Assembly (NCBI RefSeq): GCF_002307495.1
Contig: NZ_NTMR01000002.1
Span: forward strand, 62,001-126,000
DNA: 64,000 nucleotides
Reading direction: 5' to 3'
Source of the DNA: Pseudomonas abyssi
GTDB lineage: Bacteria > Pseudomonadota > Gammaproteobacteria > Pseudomonadales > Pseudomonadaceae
The notes under the pieces were generated by a model. It saw only the letters and a program-made list of their open reading frames with translations, made no database searches and was not told where the DNA came from. The position numbers were made by a program, and so were the translations under genes. Shown here piece by piece: positions 36,892 to 45,573 of this stretch. How positions within the stretch are numbered: the first letter of the stretch is position 1; each line of letters begins with the position of its first letter.

Positions 36892-39033
36892 TTACGCGCC
36901 GTTGGCTTTTTGCAGGCCGCGGAAGTCGAGCGGCGCCACACCTGCGTCAATACGGACCTTGGTAGCCACGCCGTCCACGGTGAAGCCTTGCTGCTGCTCC
37001 ATGTAGGGGGTGTCTACGCCGTTGAGGTAGGCAACCTCGATGGTGTCGCTGCCCTGAGCGGCCGCCAGATACCAGGCAGTGGCCGATGCATCGTCGAGAC
37101 GCGGCTCGGCAATGACCTTGGCCATACCCTGAATCGGGTTGGCAACGCCCTGGTTTACCTGGGCAGTGGGCACGGAGGTGGAGTTGATCAGCTGCAGCGC
37201 TTTGGACTCCAGCGCAACCGGGGTCAGCACGTAGGCCGGGCGGATGTTCAGAGGGCGTTCCTTGCCGGAGTCTGCACTGGTTTTCTGGGTGCGCATCTTA
37301 GTGCGAGAGGCATCCAGCGCCTCAACGCTCAGCGCGGAACCGGCCCCAGTGGACAGGTTTTTGTGGGTGTTGTGGAACAGCGCCACGCCGTCCGACAGGT
37401 TCGGGTTCCCGGTCAGGATGCCGTAGACCAGATCACCGATGGTGCCCTTGGCTGCCATGCCCATCTTGCGGGGAATGTCGGTCAGCATGTTCATGTCGTC
37501 GTTGATGATGCACTGACGAGTGATGCTGAAGATTTCGCCGTAGGTGGCCAGAGCAATCTGCTGGCTGTTCTCACCGATGGTGATGTACTTGTACTCGGCA
37601 CCCTCACGCACCTGGCGCAGCGACGGGAACTCACCCAGACCAACGCGGTGAGAGACCTTGAAGTCGCTCAGCTGGCCTTTCTTGGTCCACAGCTGGAAGG
37701 TTTCCTCGGCCAGCTCCCAGCCTGCCAGCATGGACTTGTTAGCAACATCCATGAGGATGACGCCAAAGTCGCTGGTGGTGTGGGTGAAGGCCATACCCAC
37801 CATCTGCATGGGGTTGAGCGCGGAAACTCCAATGCCGCGATCCGCCAGGGAGGCGCGGGCCAGCTCGCGCAGGCTCATGAAGTTGTAGCGGTTGTCCGCC
37901 TGGACTTCACCATGACCGGCGCGGGCCATGATCGAGGCGCGCACAGAGTCGCCCACCAGATTGCCGTTGCCCGCGTAAACGTGGGCATTGGCACCAGCAT
38001 TGGCGCCGGGGCCGGCGCTGGGCTCGGTACCGGACGCCAGCGCGGCCAGCAGCTTGGCTTGCGCCTGCTCAACGGTCACCGTGCTATCCAGCAGCACCTC
38101 GTTGAGCATTTCGCCGTGGCTGGACGCGAACGGCTGGAACACGGCGCGGATGCCGGTGCGACGGGTGTTCTCTGCAGCCTGTGCGCGAGCGAGTACCGCA
38201 GCTTCGTCGGCGGCAGGTGCAGCAGGCGCGGCGGCAACCGGCGCGGCCGGTGCGGGTTCTTGGGTGGCAGCCGGTGCAGCTGGCTGGGCGGTGGCTGCGG
38301 CCTGCGGGCTGGTAGACGCGCGGGGCTGCAGCAGGGTTTTCAGTGCTTCAGGCATGCTGGCAAACTCCTTCATGCGGTTCGACGAGAGTTGAGCTGCTGC
38401 AGCGAGCGGCTCAGTGAGTTGGTCGGCAAAGCCGGCCTCGACGGCCTCACGGCCAGTCATCCAGGTCTCTTCTTTGAGAAGGGACTTAATTTCGGTTTCG
38501 GACTTCCCGGTCTTGCTGGCGTAAGCCATGACCATGGTGTCCTCGATCTTGTCCAGCAGCTCGACGTAGCGGCGCATGTCGTCCGCGTCGCCGCCGGTAA
38601 TGCCCCACGGTTTGTGCACCATCATCAGCCCGTTCTCGGGGATGTGGACCACGTCGCAAGCCATGAGAATGACCGTCGCCATGGACGCGGCCAGACCATC
38701 GACGTAGCCCTCTACTCTGGCCGGGTGATGCTTGAGCAGGTTGTAAATGGCGGTGCCTTCGAACACGTCGCCGCCCGGTGAGTGGACCCGGAGGTCAATG
38801 CGCTGCAGGTCGCCAAGCGCTTTGAGGTCGCGGGCAAACTGCTGTGCAGTGATGCCCCAGGCGCCAATCTCGTCGTAAAGCAGCACCTCAGCAGTGCCAC
38901 GGCTTAGCGCCTTGATGCTGTACCAAGAGCCTTTCGGCTTGTTCTCTTCGCTCAGCACCGGCTCAGCACCTGCAAGCGCGGCGGCCATCGCCACCGGCAG
39001 CAGCACGCTACTCAGTTTCTTCTGGCTGCCCAT
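36892..39033 (-). CDS. ClpP-type prohead protease fused to the major capsid protein
   Basis: A 713-residue fusion. Residues about 30-250 are a ClpP/S49-like serine protease: RVHSPGGDVFEG, DGLAASMATVI (nucleophile Ser) and NGLMMVHKPWG (catalytic His). A linker very rich in Ala and Pro (about 255-300) follows, then an HK97-fold capsid protein with the VNQGVANPIQGMAKVIAEPRLDDASATAWYLA region near the C-terminus. In most phages the two are separate genes; fused versions are known in Pseudomonas phages. It overlaps the portal gene by 26 bases with a GGAGG site. Confidence 0.88.
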   Translation of the reverse strand: MGSQKKLSSVLLPVAMAAALAGAEPVLSEENKPKGSWYSIKALSRGTAEVLLYDEIGAWGITAQQFARDLKALGDLQRIDLRVHSPGGDVFEGTAIYNLLKHHPARVEGYVDGLAASMATVILMACDVVHIPENGLMMVHKPWGITGGDADDMRRYVELLDKIEDTMVMAYASKTGKSETEIKSLLKEETWMTGREAVEAGFADQLTEPLAAAAQLSSNRMKEFASMPEALKTLLQPRASTSPQAAATAQPAAPAATQEPAPAAPVAAAPAAPAADEAAVLARAQAAENTRRTGIRAVFQPFASSHGEMLNEVLLDSTVTVEQAQAKLLAALASGTEPSAGPGANAGANAHVYAGNGNLVGDSVRASIMARAGHGEVQADNRYNFMSLRELARASLADRGIGVSALNPMQMVGMAFTHTTSDFGVILMDVANKSMLAGWELAEETFQLWTKKGQLSDFKVSHRVGLGEFPSLRQVREGAEYKYITIGENSQQIALATYGEIFSITRQCIINDDMNMLTDIPRKMGMAAKGTIGDLVYGILTGNPNLSDGVALFHNTHKNLSTGAGSALSVEALDASRTKMRTQKTSADSGKERPLNIRPAYVLTPVALESKALQLINSTSVPTAQVNQGVANPIQGMAKVIAEPRLDDASATAWYLAAAQGSDTIEVAYLNGVDTPYMEQQQGFTVDGVATKVRIDAGVAPLDFRGLQKANGA

Positions 39034-40531
39034 TGGCGCCTCCTTGTTGGTTGGTTGCTTCTGGTTTGTTTGCAGCAGGTACGCTGTGAGCAGCGTCTGA
39101 GCTGAAGATCAGGCCAAGCTCGCGGTTCAGCGCGATCTCAGCAGCGCGTGACTTCTTCAGCTCCTGCGGGTTGCGCCCGCGCGCGCGGGCCACTTCGGCT
39201 TCATCCGCAAAGCCGCCTTTAACCAGCGACTCCCACGCATTGGCCTCATGAACCGGGTTGATCCACGGCATCACAGGGCCTTGGTAGACCGCCGACATCA
39301 AGCTGCGCGGGTCGACCGTGGCAGGCACCTGAATAACGCCGGAGGCGATGGCCATGGTCAGCCAGGCGCGATACACCGGGCGGCACCAGTAGTCGATGAA
39401 CTCATGCTGCAGCAGGTCGTAGCCCTCTTGAGCCTCGACCAACTCCTGGCGCTGAGCGGAGTAGGTGCCGTCGTATGATCGCGCGACGGTTGAATAAGCA
39501 CTGCGGCCAGCGGCTGCGACAGCCCGCAACATGCCGTTGCGGTAGCCCTCCAGCATGGGGTTGGGGCGGTTGCTCTCAAACATGCCCATGTCTTCACCCG
39601 GCTGCAGGCCATCGAAGATCATGCCGGGTGCAATGGGGAAGGTTGAGCGGCCACCCTCTGGTTCGTTCTTCGGGTCGTACTCCTGCGGCTCGCCCTTCTT
39701 GATGTAGAAGGCCATGGCGGCGGAGATACGCGCGGCGATGCGCTCGCTCTCTTCGTAGTCCTTCAGGTCTGCCAGGCGAATCAGCGCGGCATGCAGCAGC
39801 GGCACGCCGCGGTTCTGGCCAATCCGCTTGCGGTTGGCAACATGGATAACCCGATCTGCCTCTACCCGCTTGGTTTGCTGGAAGATGCCGTGACCCAGGT
39901 CGCCCGGGTGAGCCTTGAGCAGGTGGTATGCCCGCACCCTGCGCCATGCATCGCGCTCGATGCCCTGCAGAATGCCTTTGGCAAGGTCGCTGTAGTCGAA
40001 CGGCAGGTAATCCGGCTCCAGCAGCTCCAGCGCAAAGGGTACGGCGGTCAGGTGCTTGTAGTTCGGCACCGTGCCCATGACCTTCTGGGCAAGAGCCTCA
40101 CCGTCGCGCAGCCAGGTGCGAGCGACCAGTCTTTCCATCTGCGGGCGTGATAGCTCGCCGGCTGTTTCTGGCCGCAGGGACCATTCAGCCCAAGCATTTT
40201 TGATGGTGGCGCAGAAGTCGGTATCTACCGTGCCGTCCAAACCCAGCACCAGCGGCTCAACGCCGATACCCGCACCGCCAACCACGCGCTCTTCAAGCCG
40301 ATCAAACAGGCCGGTGACGATATCGTGGTTTTCATCCAGCCAGCGGCACTGCTCGCGCAGAGAGCGGCCGGCAACCTGAATGGCGGCGTTCGCTGATAGC
40401 GGCTCACCTCTTGCCTTGTGGGTGCGCGTGGGGCGCGCGGCCTCATAGGCCATGATCATGTGCTGGTTGCGCAAACGCTTGGCAACCACGCCCGGTGCGA
40501 TTGGTGCGAGCAGTCGATCAATCAGGTTCAT
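39008..40531 (-). CDS. Portal protein (lambda gpB family)
   Basis: A 507-residue protein that forms the dodecameric DNA gateway in the capsid. It has ARPTRTHKARGEPLSANAAIQVAGRSLREQCRWLDEN and the LLEPDYLP motif around residue 170, the AFYIKKG segment and a glycine-rich EPEGGRSTFPIAPGMIFDGLQPGE stretch, all characteristic of the lambda B-type portal. Its start meets the gpW-like stop. Confidence 0.88.
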   Translation of the reverse strand: MNLIDRLLAPIAPGVVAKRLRNQHMIMAYEAARPTRTHKARGEPLSANAAIQVAGRSLREQCRWLDENHDIVTGLFDRLEERVVGGAGIGVEPLVLGLDGTVDTDFCATIKNAWAEWSLRPETAGELSRPQMERLVARTWLRDGEALAQKVMGTVPNYKHLTAVPFALELLEPDYLPFDYSDLAKGILQGIERDAWRRVRAYHLLKAHPGDLGHGIFQQTKRVEADRVIHVANRKRIGQNRGVPLLHAALIRLADLKDYEESERIAARISAAMAFYIKKGEPQEYDPKNEPEGGRSTFPIAPGMIFDGLQPGEDMGMFESNRPNPMLEGYRNGMLRAVAAAGRSAYSTVARSYDGTYSAQRQELVEAQEGYDLLQHEFIDYWCRPVYRAWLTMAIASGVIQVPATVDPRSLMSAVYQGPVMPWINPVHEANAWESLVKGGFADEAEVARARGRNPQELKKSRAAEIALNRELGLIFSSDAAHSVPAANKPEATNQQGGANGQPEETE

Positions 40532-40752
40532 CAGTCAAAGCTCGCCAGTTTGTATGGGCGCCCGCCGCTGGCGGCGCGCTTCAGGGACGCGATCTTGCGC
40601 TCCCACTCTTTGCGGCCAGCGCGGATCTCGGACAGGTCGACCATGGTCAGCGTGCGCCCCCCGAAGGAGACAGTGCGACCTTCCAGCACTTCCTGCTCAG
40701 CCGTGATGTAGCGCTCCAGAATCTGCTGGGCCTGGTTGATCGTTACAGCCAT
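40531..40752 (-). CDS. gpW-like head-tail joining protein
   Basis: A 73-residue protein with the family pattern MAVTINQAQQILERYITAEQEVLEG then VSFGGRTLTMVDLSEIRAGRKEWERKIASLK. Small gpW proteins occupy the position between terminase large subunit and portal in lambda. It overlaps the terminase gene by ten bases. Confidence 0.88.
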   Translation of the reverse strand: MAVTINQAQQILERYITAEQEVLEGRTVSFGGRTLTMVDLSEIRAGRKEWERKIASLKRAASGGRPYKLASFD

Positions 40753-42725
40753 GGGCTATCACCTGTTGTGCTCAGAAAGTCATTGGTTACTTGCTGGGCC
40801 GGTTTTTGGGGTGCCTCGCGCTGGAGCACTTCGGCTTCTACCTCTTTGGCCGCTGCCACTCGCGCCTCTTCCAGCGCGTCCAGGTCAAAGCCAAAGCGGG
40901 TCTGGCTGATCCGCAGCGCTGCCAGGGCATACACAAAGCAGTCCAGGGCCTCGTTGCGTCGCCCGCCTGCGTCCCAGCGCATTTCGCGCTTACCCTTCAC
41001 CATCACGGGCTTCTTGCGCTCGGCGGTGATCTGCTTGAGCTCGTCTTCGTCGCACCAGTCCGCCAGCGGGAAGTGCACAGCACCCGGGGTTGGCTGCCAT
41101 GGCTGCGTAACGCCTGCCTTCATGCGGGCGTAGATCAGCTCCTTGGCGTTGTCTGTGCCAACCTCGGTCTTGTAAATCTTGTTCTTGCGGCGCCGCGGGA
41201 AGTTGGCGATCGGCTTGCCGTAGGTGCTTGCCCCAAAGATCGGGACAACCCAGCGCACGCCGTGCTTGATACTTTCCTCGGCCACCTCGTCGGCGTAGTG
41301 GCCGCCTGCGTCCCAGCAGATGCGCTCAATACGCATGGGCGTGCCGTCCGGCCGCTTGAACTCCCGCTTGATTTCGAGCGATACCTTGCGGCGCAGCTCT
41401 ACGCTGGCAGGGTCACCAGTCAGGATGAACCGCCGGACCAGCCAGGCCTCTTCACCAGAGCCGAACGCCCAAACCCTGCCCTCGTAACGGTCGTCCTGCG
41501 TATCAATACCGCAGAACAAGCCAAGGGCCTGCTCTGGTACGCAGTCAGTGCACGGGAACACTTCGCGGCGGCCGTACAGTGTCTCCCACTCCAGCCGCTC
41601 ACCTTGGTCCTCCTCCCAGACCTCGCCGCGAGTGGTGTTGATGAAGGTGATCAGCTTCTCGCGGTCGCCCTTCACCTTCAGCCAGGTGTCGACCAGCGAC
41701 AACCACGTAGCCCAGGTGCTGTAAATGGCCCAGCAGTAGAACGACACAGAGCGCGGCGTGGTGATGGGCTCGCCATCAGCGTCAAACCAGTCGTAGGCGT
41801 CGCGAGTCCATATCCCGGTTACTTCGCAGACCCAGCGGCCTTGCTCGGATGCGGCAACCATGTCCTGGTGAAAGAAAATCGAGCTGCAGTGCTCGCAGCA
41901 GTACCAGGCCTTTATCGCCTCGCCGAGTTCGTTCTTCTCCCACTTGAGGCCGTATGCGCAGTCCTTGCCGCCGAACTTCAGCACCTGCTCTTGATGGCAA
42001 TGCGGACACGCGACCTGAAAGCGCAGCCGGTATGGCGACTCGGATGCGGCCTTGGTGATCTGGCACTGGCCTTCACGGCCCGGTGTTGAGCCCCTGATTG
42101 ACTTGGGGTAGACCGCGCCATCCAGGCGCTTATCGCCGAGCGTTACCGGGTCACCCTCGCCCTCTACGTCCGCGTCGAACTTCGAGAGTTCGTCGTAGAT
42201 GACCTCGTCTGCCGACTTCTCGCGGTAGTTGCGAGCCGCCTTGCCACCCCTGATCCAGAGGTTGCGACGGTTAGCAAAAACCTTGTTGTCCAGCGTGTTG
42301 TCGCTGTGCTTGCGACCAAACCACGGAGCCAGCGCAAGCAGCACCGGCACGTCACGAATCAGGCCGTTGACGTGGCTCTTGCTGATATCCTCGGCGTCAG
42401 GGTCGGTCGGCGACCACATCATCACGTTGCGGCGCTTGTGCTGCACCTTGTAGCCGATGTTTGCCATTAGCAGCTTGGTGTAGCCAATCCGCGCCGACTT
42501 AACGAAGTTCACGACCCTGATCAGGTCGTTGCCCATCGCATTCAGGATCGCCACCTGAAACGGCGCTGTCTTCCAACTGCCCTCGTTGTATGAGGACTCG
42601 GCCGACATGTAGAAATGCTTGTCCGCCCACTCTACCGCCGTCATCGGCGGCTCTTTGTACAGCCCCTGCAACCCTAGCCTGACCGCAACTCCAAGATCAC
42701 GTGTCCAGGGTTGAGAGGTAGTCAT
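40743..42725 (-). CDS. Terminase large subunit (GpA family)
   Basis: Packaging motor and cos-cutting nuclease. The start at 42725 (MTTSQPWTRDLGVAVRLGLQGLYKEPP) overlaps the small-subunit gene by 29 bases; the longer frame upstream is unlike the family. The 660-residue protein has the N-terminal KSARIGYTKLLMA ATP-site region, a zinc-finger-like CPHCHQEQ...CCEHC segment, and the C-terminal nuclease region with FCGIDTQDDRYEGRVWAFG and DAGGHYADEVAEE. Typical GpA members are similar in length. Confidence 0.92.
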   Translation of the reverse strand: MTTSQPWTRDLGVAVRLGLQGLYKEPPMTAVEWADKHFYMSAESSYNEGSWKTAPFQVAILNAMGNDLIRVVNFVKSARIGYTKLLMANIGYKVQHKRRNVMMWSPTDPDAEDISKSHVNGLIRDVPVLLALAPWFGRKHSDNTLDNKVFANRRNLWIRGGKAARNYREKSADEVIYDELSKFDADVEGEGDPVTLGDKRLDGAVYPKSIRGSTPGREGQCQITKAASESPYRLRFQVACPHCHQEQVLKFGGKDCAYGLKWEKNELGEAIKAWYCCEHCSSIFFHQDMVAASEQGRWVCEVTGIWTRDAYDWFDADGEPITTPRSVSFYCWAIYSTWATWLSLVDTWLKVKGDREKLITFINTTRGEVWEEDQGERLEWETLYGRREVFPCTDCVPEQALGLFCGIDTQDDRYEGRVWAFGSGEEAWLVRRFILTGDPASVELRRKVSLEIKREFKRPDGTPMRIERICWDAGGHYADEVAEESIKHGVRWVVPIFGASTYGKPIANFPRRRKNKIYKTEVGTDNAKELIYARMKAGVTQPWQPTPGAVHFPLADWCDEDELKQITAERKKPVMVKGKREMRWDAGGRRNEALDCFVYALAALRISQTRFGFDLDALEEARVAAAKEVEAEVLQREAPQKPAQQVTNDFLSTTGDSPWL

Positions 42726-43242
42726 CGAGGATTTCCGGTATCTGATCGCCAAAGTCCGTCGCGGTGTTTCGGGCCAGCGCGATCTCGCGCTCGAAGGACT
42801 CAAGCACCCGGGCATCAACCTCTGGATGACGGCGGCTTACTGTCTTGCACACCGTCTCCAGCCTAGAGCCGATCTTTGCGGAGATCTGGGCCAGCGCGAA
42901 CGTGGCAAACGCGACCGGTACCAGCTGCTTGTCGGCGATCTGGTTCTTCTTCTCCTGGGCGTCAGCCTGGGCCTTGGTCAGCCTCAAACGCTCTTGCGTC
43001 AGCTTGGCTTCAGCCAGCGGATCAACGCCGTCAATGTCGGAGTAGTCAGGTTGGTGTTTCTTCAGCGTGTTATCGATGCGGTTCTGCACCACATCCTGCA
43101 CCCTGAAAAATGACTCTCGCCCGATCTTGGCAATGGGCTCAACGCCCCATTTATCAAAGGCTTGCGAAGAAATGCCGAGGCTCTTCGCCATGTCTGATTT
43201 GTTTAACCAGCCCGGCTGCTTGGTTGTTTCGTTTTTGGCCAT
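42697..43242 (-). CDS. Terminase small subunit (Nu1-like)
   Basis: Binds the cos site and recruits the large subunit. A 181-residue protein with an N-terminal winged helix-turn-helix (NKSDMAKSLGISSQAFDKWGVEPIAKIGRESFF), a central Glu/Lys coiled coil (RLRLTKAQADAQEKKNQIADKQLVP) and an acidic C-terminus for subunit contact. I prefer ATG 43242 over a start 13 codons upstream because of the resulting family-like N-terminus. Confidence 0.85.
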   Translation of the reverse strand: MAKNETTKQPGWLNKSDMAKSLGISSQAFDKWGVEPIAKIGRESFFRVQDVVQNRIDNTLKKHQPDYSDIDGVDPLAEAKLTQERLRLTKAQADAQEKKNQIADKQLVPVAFATFALAQISAKIGSRLETVCKTVSRRHPEVDARVLESFEREIALARNTATDFGDQIPEILDDYLSTLDT

Positions 43243-43357
43243 GACTAAACAACAACCAACCTCCGAAAAAAGCTCATACATAGTTTGAGCGCGGGGCCCG
43301 AATTACCCTCCATGCCACCCCCTCCCGGGAGGACCCGAAACGCACCATCGTGGTGCA

Positions 43358-44158
43358 TCACCTCCGCCGGGTGGCGATGGCCTGGGCCAGCGCTTTCTCG
43401 AACTCGATTGGTAGCGCGTCGTTGGCCACGCTGTTGGCAACCTCGAAGAAGTCGAGGCGCTTGGTGTACTGAGGCGAGCGGCCAAAGACCAGCACCATCT
43501 GGACAGCATTGCGACTGCCCTGCCCGTAGCGCTTGCGCTCGGCCACGCCGATAGCCTCGCGGCCTCGACGCATAACGAAGTAGCGCTCGCCACGCTTGGC
43601 CCGACTGCGCTTGCTGTCTGTTCGGTTGGCCGTGAAGCCCTCTTCTCCCCAGAGCTTTGCCCCCGAGAGAATCCTGGTCAGTTGCCCTCGCTTGATGTTG
43701 CCGTACTGATCCAGCGGCGCACCCTCGCCAGGCATCACGAACTGGCCCGGACCAATGACGCCACGACGCTGCAGCACACGCTCAATGCCCTTGTGGTTAC
43801 GGCCGCCACCGTAGATCTGCGGCTCAAGCCAGCGAATAGCTGCTCGCCCTTCGCCCCACTTGCTTACCACCCCACCCGTCAGACGTGCCTGCTGTTGGCG
43901 GTACTCGCTGACGCGACCGTCATTGATCCAGACCTTCGCCGTCAGCTTGTCCTTGGTGGCTGGCTCAATGAATGGGCTGTTAAGCGAGGCACGCGTTGGC
44001 CTGTCGAATGACACTGCGATCTCATCGCGCAGCGCGCCGGCTACTGCCTGCGCTGTGCGGGTTAGTGCCAGAGCTGCAGCAAATGGCAGCTGCTCGCGCT
44101 CCAACCGGTCAAGCGTCATCAGCCTGTCGCGCAGGCCGGTGAACTCAACCTTGATCAC
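43358..44158 (-). CDS. Phage protein between holins and terminase, possible minor virion component
   Basis: A 266-residue basic protein (MIKVEFTGLRDRLMTLDRLEREQLPFAAALALTRTAQAVAGALRDEI...). The N-terminal helix and RTAQAVAGAL region resemble the tail-component (HK97 gp10-like or minor tail Z-like) families, but those usually sit with the tail genes, not before the terminase. It starts five bases before the holin stop and ends 115 bases before the terminase start. Function uncertain. Confidence 0.6.
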   Translation of the reverse strand: MIKVEFTGLRDRLMTLDRLEREQLPFAAALALTRTAQAVAGALRDEIAVSFDRPTRASLNSPFIEPATKDKLTAKVWINDGRVSEYRQQQARLTGGVVSKWGEGRAAIRWLEPQIYGGGRNHKGIERVLQRRGVIGPGQFVMPGEGAPLDQYGNIKRGQLTRILSGAKLWGEEGFTANRTDSKRSRAKRGERYFVMRRGREAIGVAERKRYGQGSRNAVQMVLVFGRSPQYTKRLDFFEVANSVANDALPIEFEKALAQAIATRRR

Positions 44159-44162
44159 GACC

Positions 44163-44456
44163 TCAGCCCTCTGCCTTCCTCAGCACGGCGGCCACGTTAC
44201 CCCGAGCCCGCCAGACCATGACCGCCAAGATCACGAACACGATCAGAAGGAAAGGACTTACCGGTGCCACTTGACCACCAGTCAGCGTGGCGAGGGCAAC
44301 AGTCAGCGAGTAACCACCTGTGCCGACAGCTAACAGGTAGGCGCACAGGCTCATGCCAAGCCGGTAGCGCGCGCCCTTGCGACGAAAAGTAGCCACGCGC
44401 CAACAGATAGCACCACAGAGCATTGAAGCGATCAGGGTCGACAGGTCGATCATCAT
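44163..44456 (-). CDS. Second holin-like membrane protein
   Basis: A 97-residue protein with three predicted membrane helices (about 4-22, 34-58 and 66-87; SPFLLIVFVILAVMVW is the last) and a charged C-terminus, the plan of class I/III phage holin families (Phage_holin_3-type). It overlaps the first holin gene by four bases, so the two are co-translated; one may be the holin and the other an antiholin or alternative holin. Confidence 0.7.
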   Translation of the reverse strand: MMIDLSTLIASMLCGAICWRVATFRRKGARYRLGMSLCAYLLAVGTGGYSLTVALATLTGGQVAPVSPFLLIVFVILAVMVWRARGNVAAVLRKAEG

Positions 44457-44815
44457 TTCTTACCGAAGCCGGGGATAATGGATAACCAGGCCGGCGCCTT
44501 CCCTGTCTGTACAAACTCCAAAATGCTGACGCACACGGCCACGATGAACAGCCCGCCAAGCATGGCAGGCAGCGCCGAAGTGGTGGACCACTCTCGGGCC
44601 ACGGACTCAGCGGCAAAGAAGTAGCCGCCAACCCATGACAGCAGGAAGTTGCCGGCGCGCGCCCTCCAGCTCAGGTCCTTCGACATCACCATGAAGAACA
44701 GCGCCCCGGCGAAAGCACCGATCAGTGCCTCCAGATCGATGCCAGGGACAAGGCTTGCGGCTGACACTCCGACGAGTCCGGCCGCCGCGATGCTGCCGCT
44801 GCTGATGTCGGTCAT
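44453..44815 (-). CDS. Holin-like membrane protein, first gene of the late operon
   Basis: A 120-residue protein (MTDISSGSIAAAGLVGVSAASL) starting at ATG 44815 behind GGAGA, with three hydrophobic segments and ending in IPGFGKK, typical of a proteobacterial phage holin family. The longer frame upstream of this Met is discarded because of the ribosome site. It lies directly downstream of two terminators and the late-promoter candidate. Confidence 0.75.
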   Translation of the reverse strand: MTDISSGSIAAAGLVGVSAASLVPGIDLEALIGAFAGALFFMVMSKDLSWRARAGNFLLSWVGGYFFAAESVAREWSTTSALPAMLGGLFIVAVCVSILEFVQTGKAPAWLSIIPGFGKK

Positions 44816-44860
44816 ACTGGGTCTCCATGAGGCGAGGCCACACGCATGAGGCCAAAACGA

Positions 44861-44883
44861 AAAAGCCCGCTCAGTGGCGGGCT
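44861..44883 (-). terminator. Terminator upstream of the late operon (second of two)
   Basis: AGCCCGC (44864-44870) pairs with GCGGGCT (44877-44883); the minus-strand product has a U-rich tract after the stem. With its partner at 44896-44922 it would stop transcripts from the late promoter unless modified by Q. Confidence 0.7.
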
Positions 44884-44895
44884 GGAAATTCAGGC

Positions 44896-44922
44896 ACAAA
44901 AAAACCCGGCGCGTGGCCGGGC
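44896..44922 (-). terminator. Terminator upstream of the late operon (first of two)
   Basis: AACCCGGC (44903-44910) pairs with GCCGGGCT-type sequence at 44915-44922, followed on the minus strand by a seven-U tract. It is about 30 bases after the predicted late start point, the place of lambda tR'. Confidence 0.75.
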
Positions 44923-44959
44923 TTCTGTGTTTGGAGCGATAAAACCGCAATATGGGCAT

Positions 44960-44988
44960 AATGTAGTGAGTCTGTGTTAACACGTCAA
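44960..44988 (-). promoter_or_regulatory. Candidate late promoter (PR'-like)
   Basis: On the minus strand TTGACG (complement at 44983-44988), 17-base spacer and TACATT (complement at 44960-44965). It lies between the Q-like gene and the two terminators that precede the holin-terminase-head-tail operon. The small plus-strand gene at 45010 begins within 25 bases of it, divergently. Confidence 0.65.
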
Positions 44989-45009
44989 CAACATATAGGG
45001 AGATAAATC

Positions 45010-45207
45010 ATGGCGAACCGCTACATAGTCGAAGAACACATACTGCCCGGCGTTGGTAGCTACAACGGAGACACGCACTACGTACCAGTCAACGAGAAGT
45101 GCTGGCGCGTCGTGGACGCTCGCACCGGCGACCGCCTTGACGGCATCCACGAAACGCAAAAGGAAGCAGACGATCGAGCAGCAGAGTTAAACGATCGCTT
45201 GGGATGA
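45010..45207 (+). CDS. Small phage protein opposite the late promoter
   Basis: A 65-residue soluble protein (MANRYIVEEHILPGVGSYNGDTHYVPVNEKCWRVVDARTGDRLDGIHETQKEADDRAAELNDRLG) with a GGGAG ribosome site eight bases upstream. It is convergent with the Q-like gene (four bases between stops) and divergent from the late promoter. The family is not recognised; the pattern of an N-terminal beta hairpin and a C-terminal helix is common in small phage regulators. Confidence 0.6.
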   Translation: MANRYIVEEHILPGVGSYNGDTHYVPVNEKCWRVVDARTGDRLDGIHETQKEADDRAAELNDRLG

Positions 45208-45211
45208 AACC

Positions 45212-45571
45212 TCAGGCCGCACGCTGGAGGTCTAAGCAGGCCTCCACGTATGCCCGCCCCGCAATCAACAGCTCCCGTACCTTGAGGCGAGACAACTTCA
45301 GCACCACGCCAACCCCGTGCATCGTCCTTCCCGTGCAATAGTAAATCCGCAGGCAATCCGCCATCTGCTCATCCCGGCGCCACATGCGAGCGATTATAGA
45401 GTCGATCAACATCGCCTCGTCATCGGTGATCACAGGGGCAGGGACTGAATCCTGCGCAACGTTATCCCGCATTAAAGCGAGCATCGGGCTGGTGTAGCGC
45501 GGCACACCAGCTTGGTGCCATACCCAGCGGCCCCAGTTGGTCAGCAGCTCTTCCGCGTCACGCTTCTGCAT
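45212..45571 (-). CDS. Antitermination protein Q-like
   Basis: A 119-residue protein with the pattern AEELLTNWGRWVW ... DEAMLIDSIIARMWRRDEQMADCLRIYYCTGRT ... LKLSRLKVRELLIAGRAYVEACLD, which matches the shape of phage 82-type Q antiterminators (N-terminal LLxxWG, central helix, C-terminal HTH-like part). ATG 45571 is chosen because GGGGG lies seven bases upstream. It is the last gene of the early minus operon and is followed by the late promoter and terminators that Q should act upon. Confidence 0.8.
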   Translation of the reverse strand: MQKRDAEELLTNWGRWVWHQAGVPRYTSPMLALMRDNVAQDSVPAPVITDDEAMLIDSIIARMWRRDEQMADCLRIYYCTGRTMHGVGVVLKLSRLKVRELLIAGRAYVEACLDLQRAA

Positions 45572-45573
45572 GA

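Noticed and set aside
36877-38781. 634-residue plus-strand frame opposite the capsid fusion
   Set aside because: Mirror frame of a recognised capsid/protease gene; no ribosome site and improbable Gly/Val/His composition.
40791-42089. 432-residue plus-strand frame opposite the terminase
   Set aside because: Mirror of the terminase large subunit; no supporting start signals or family pattern.
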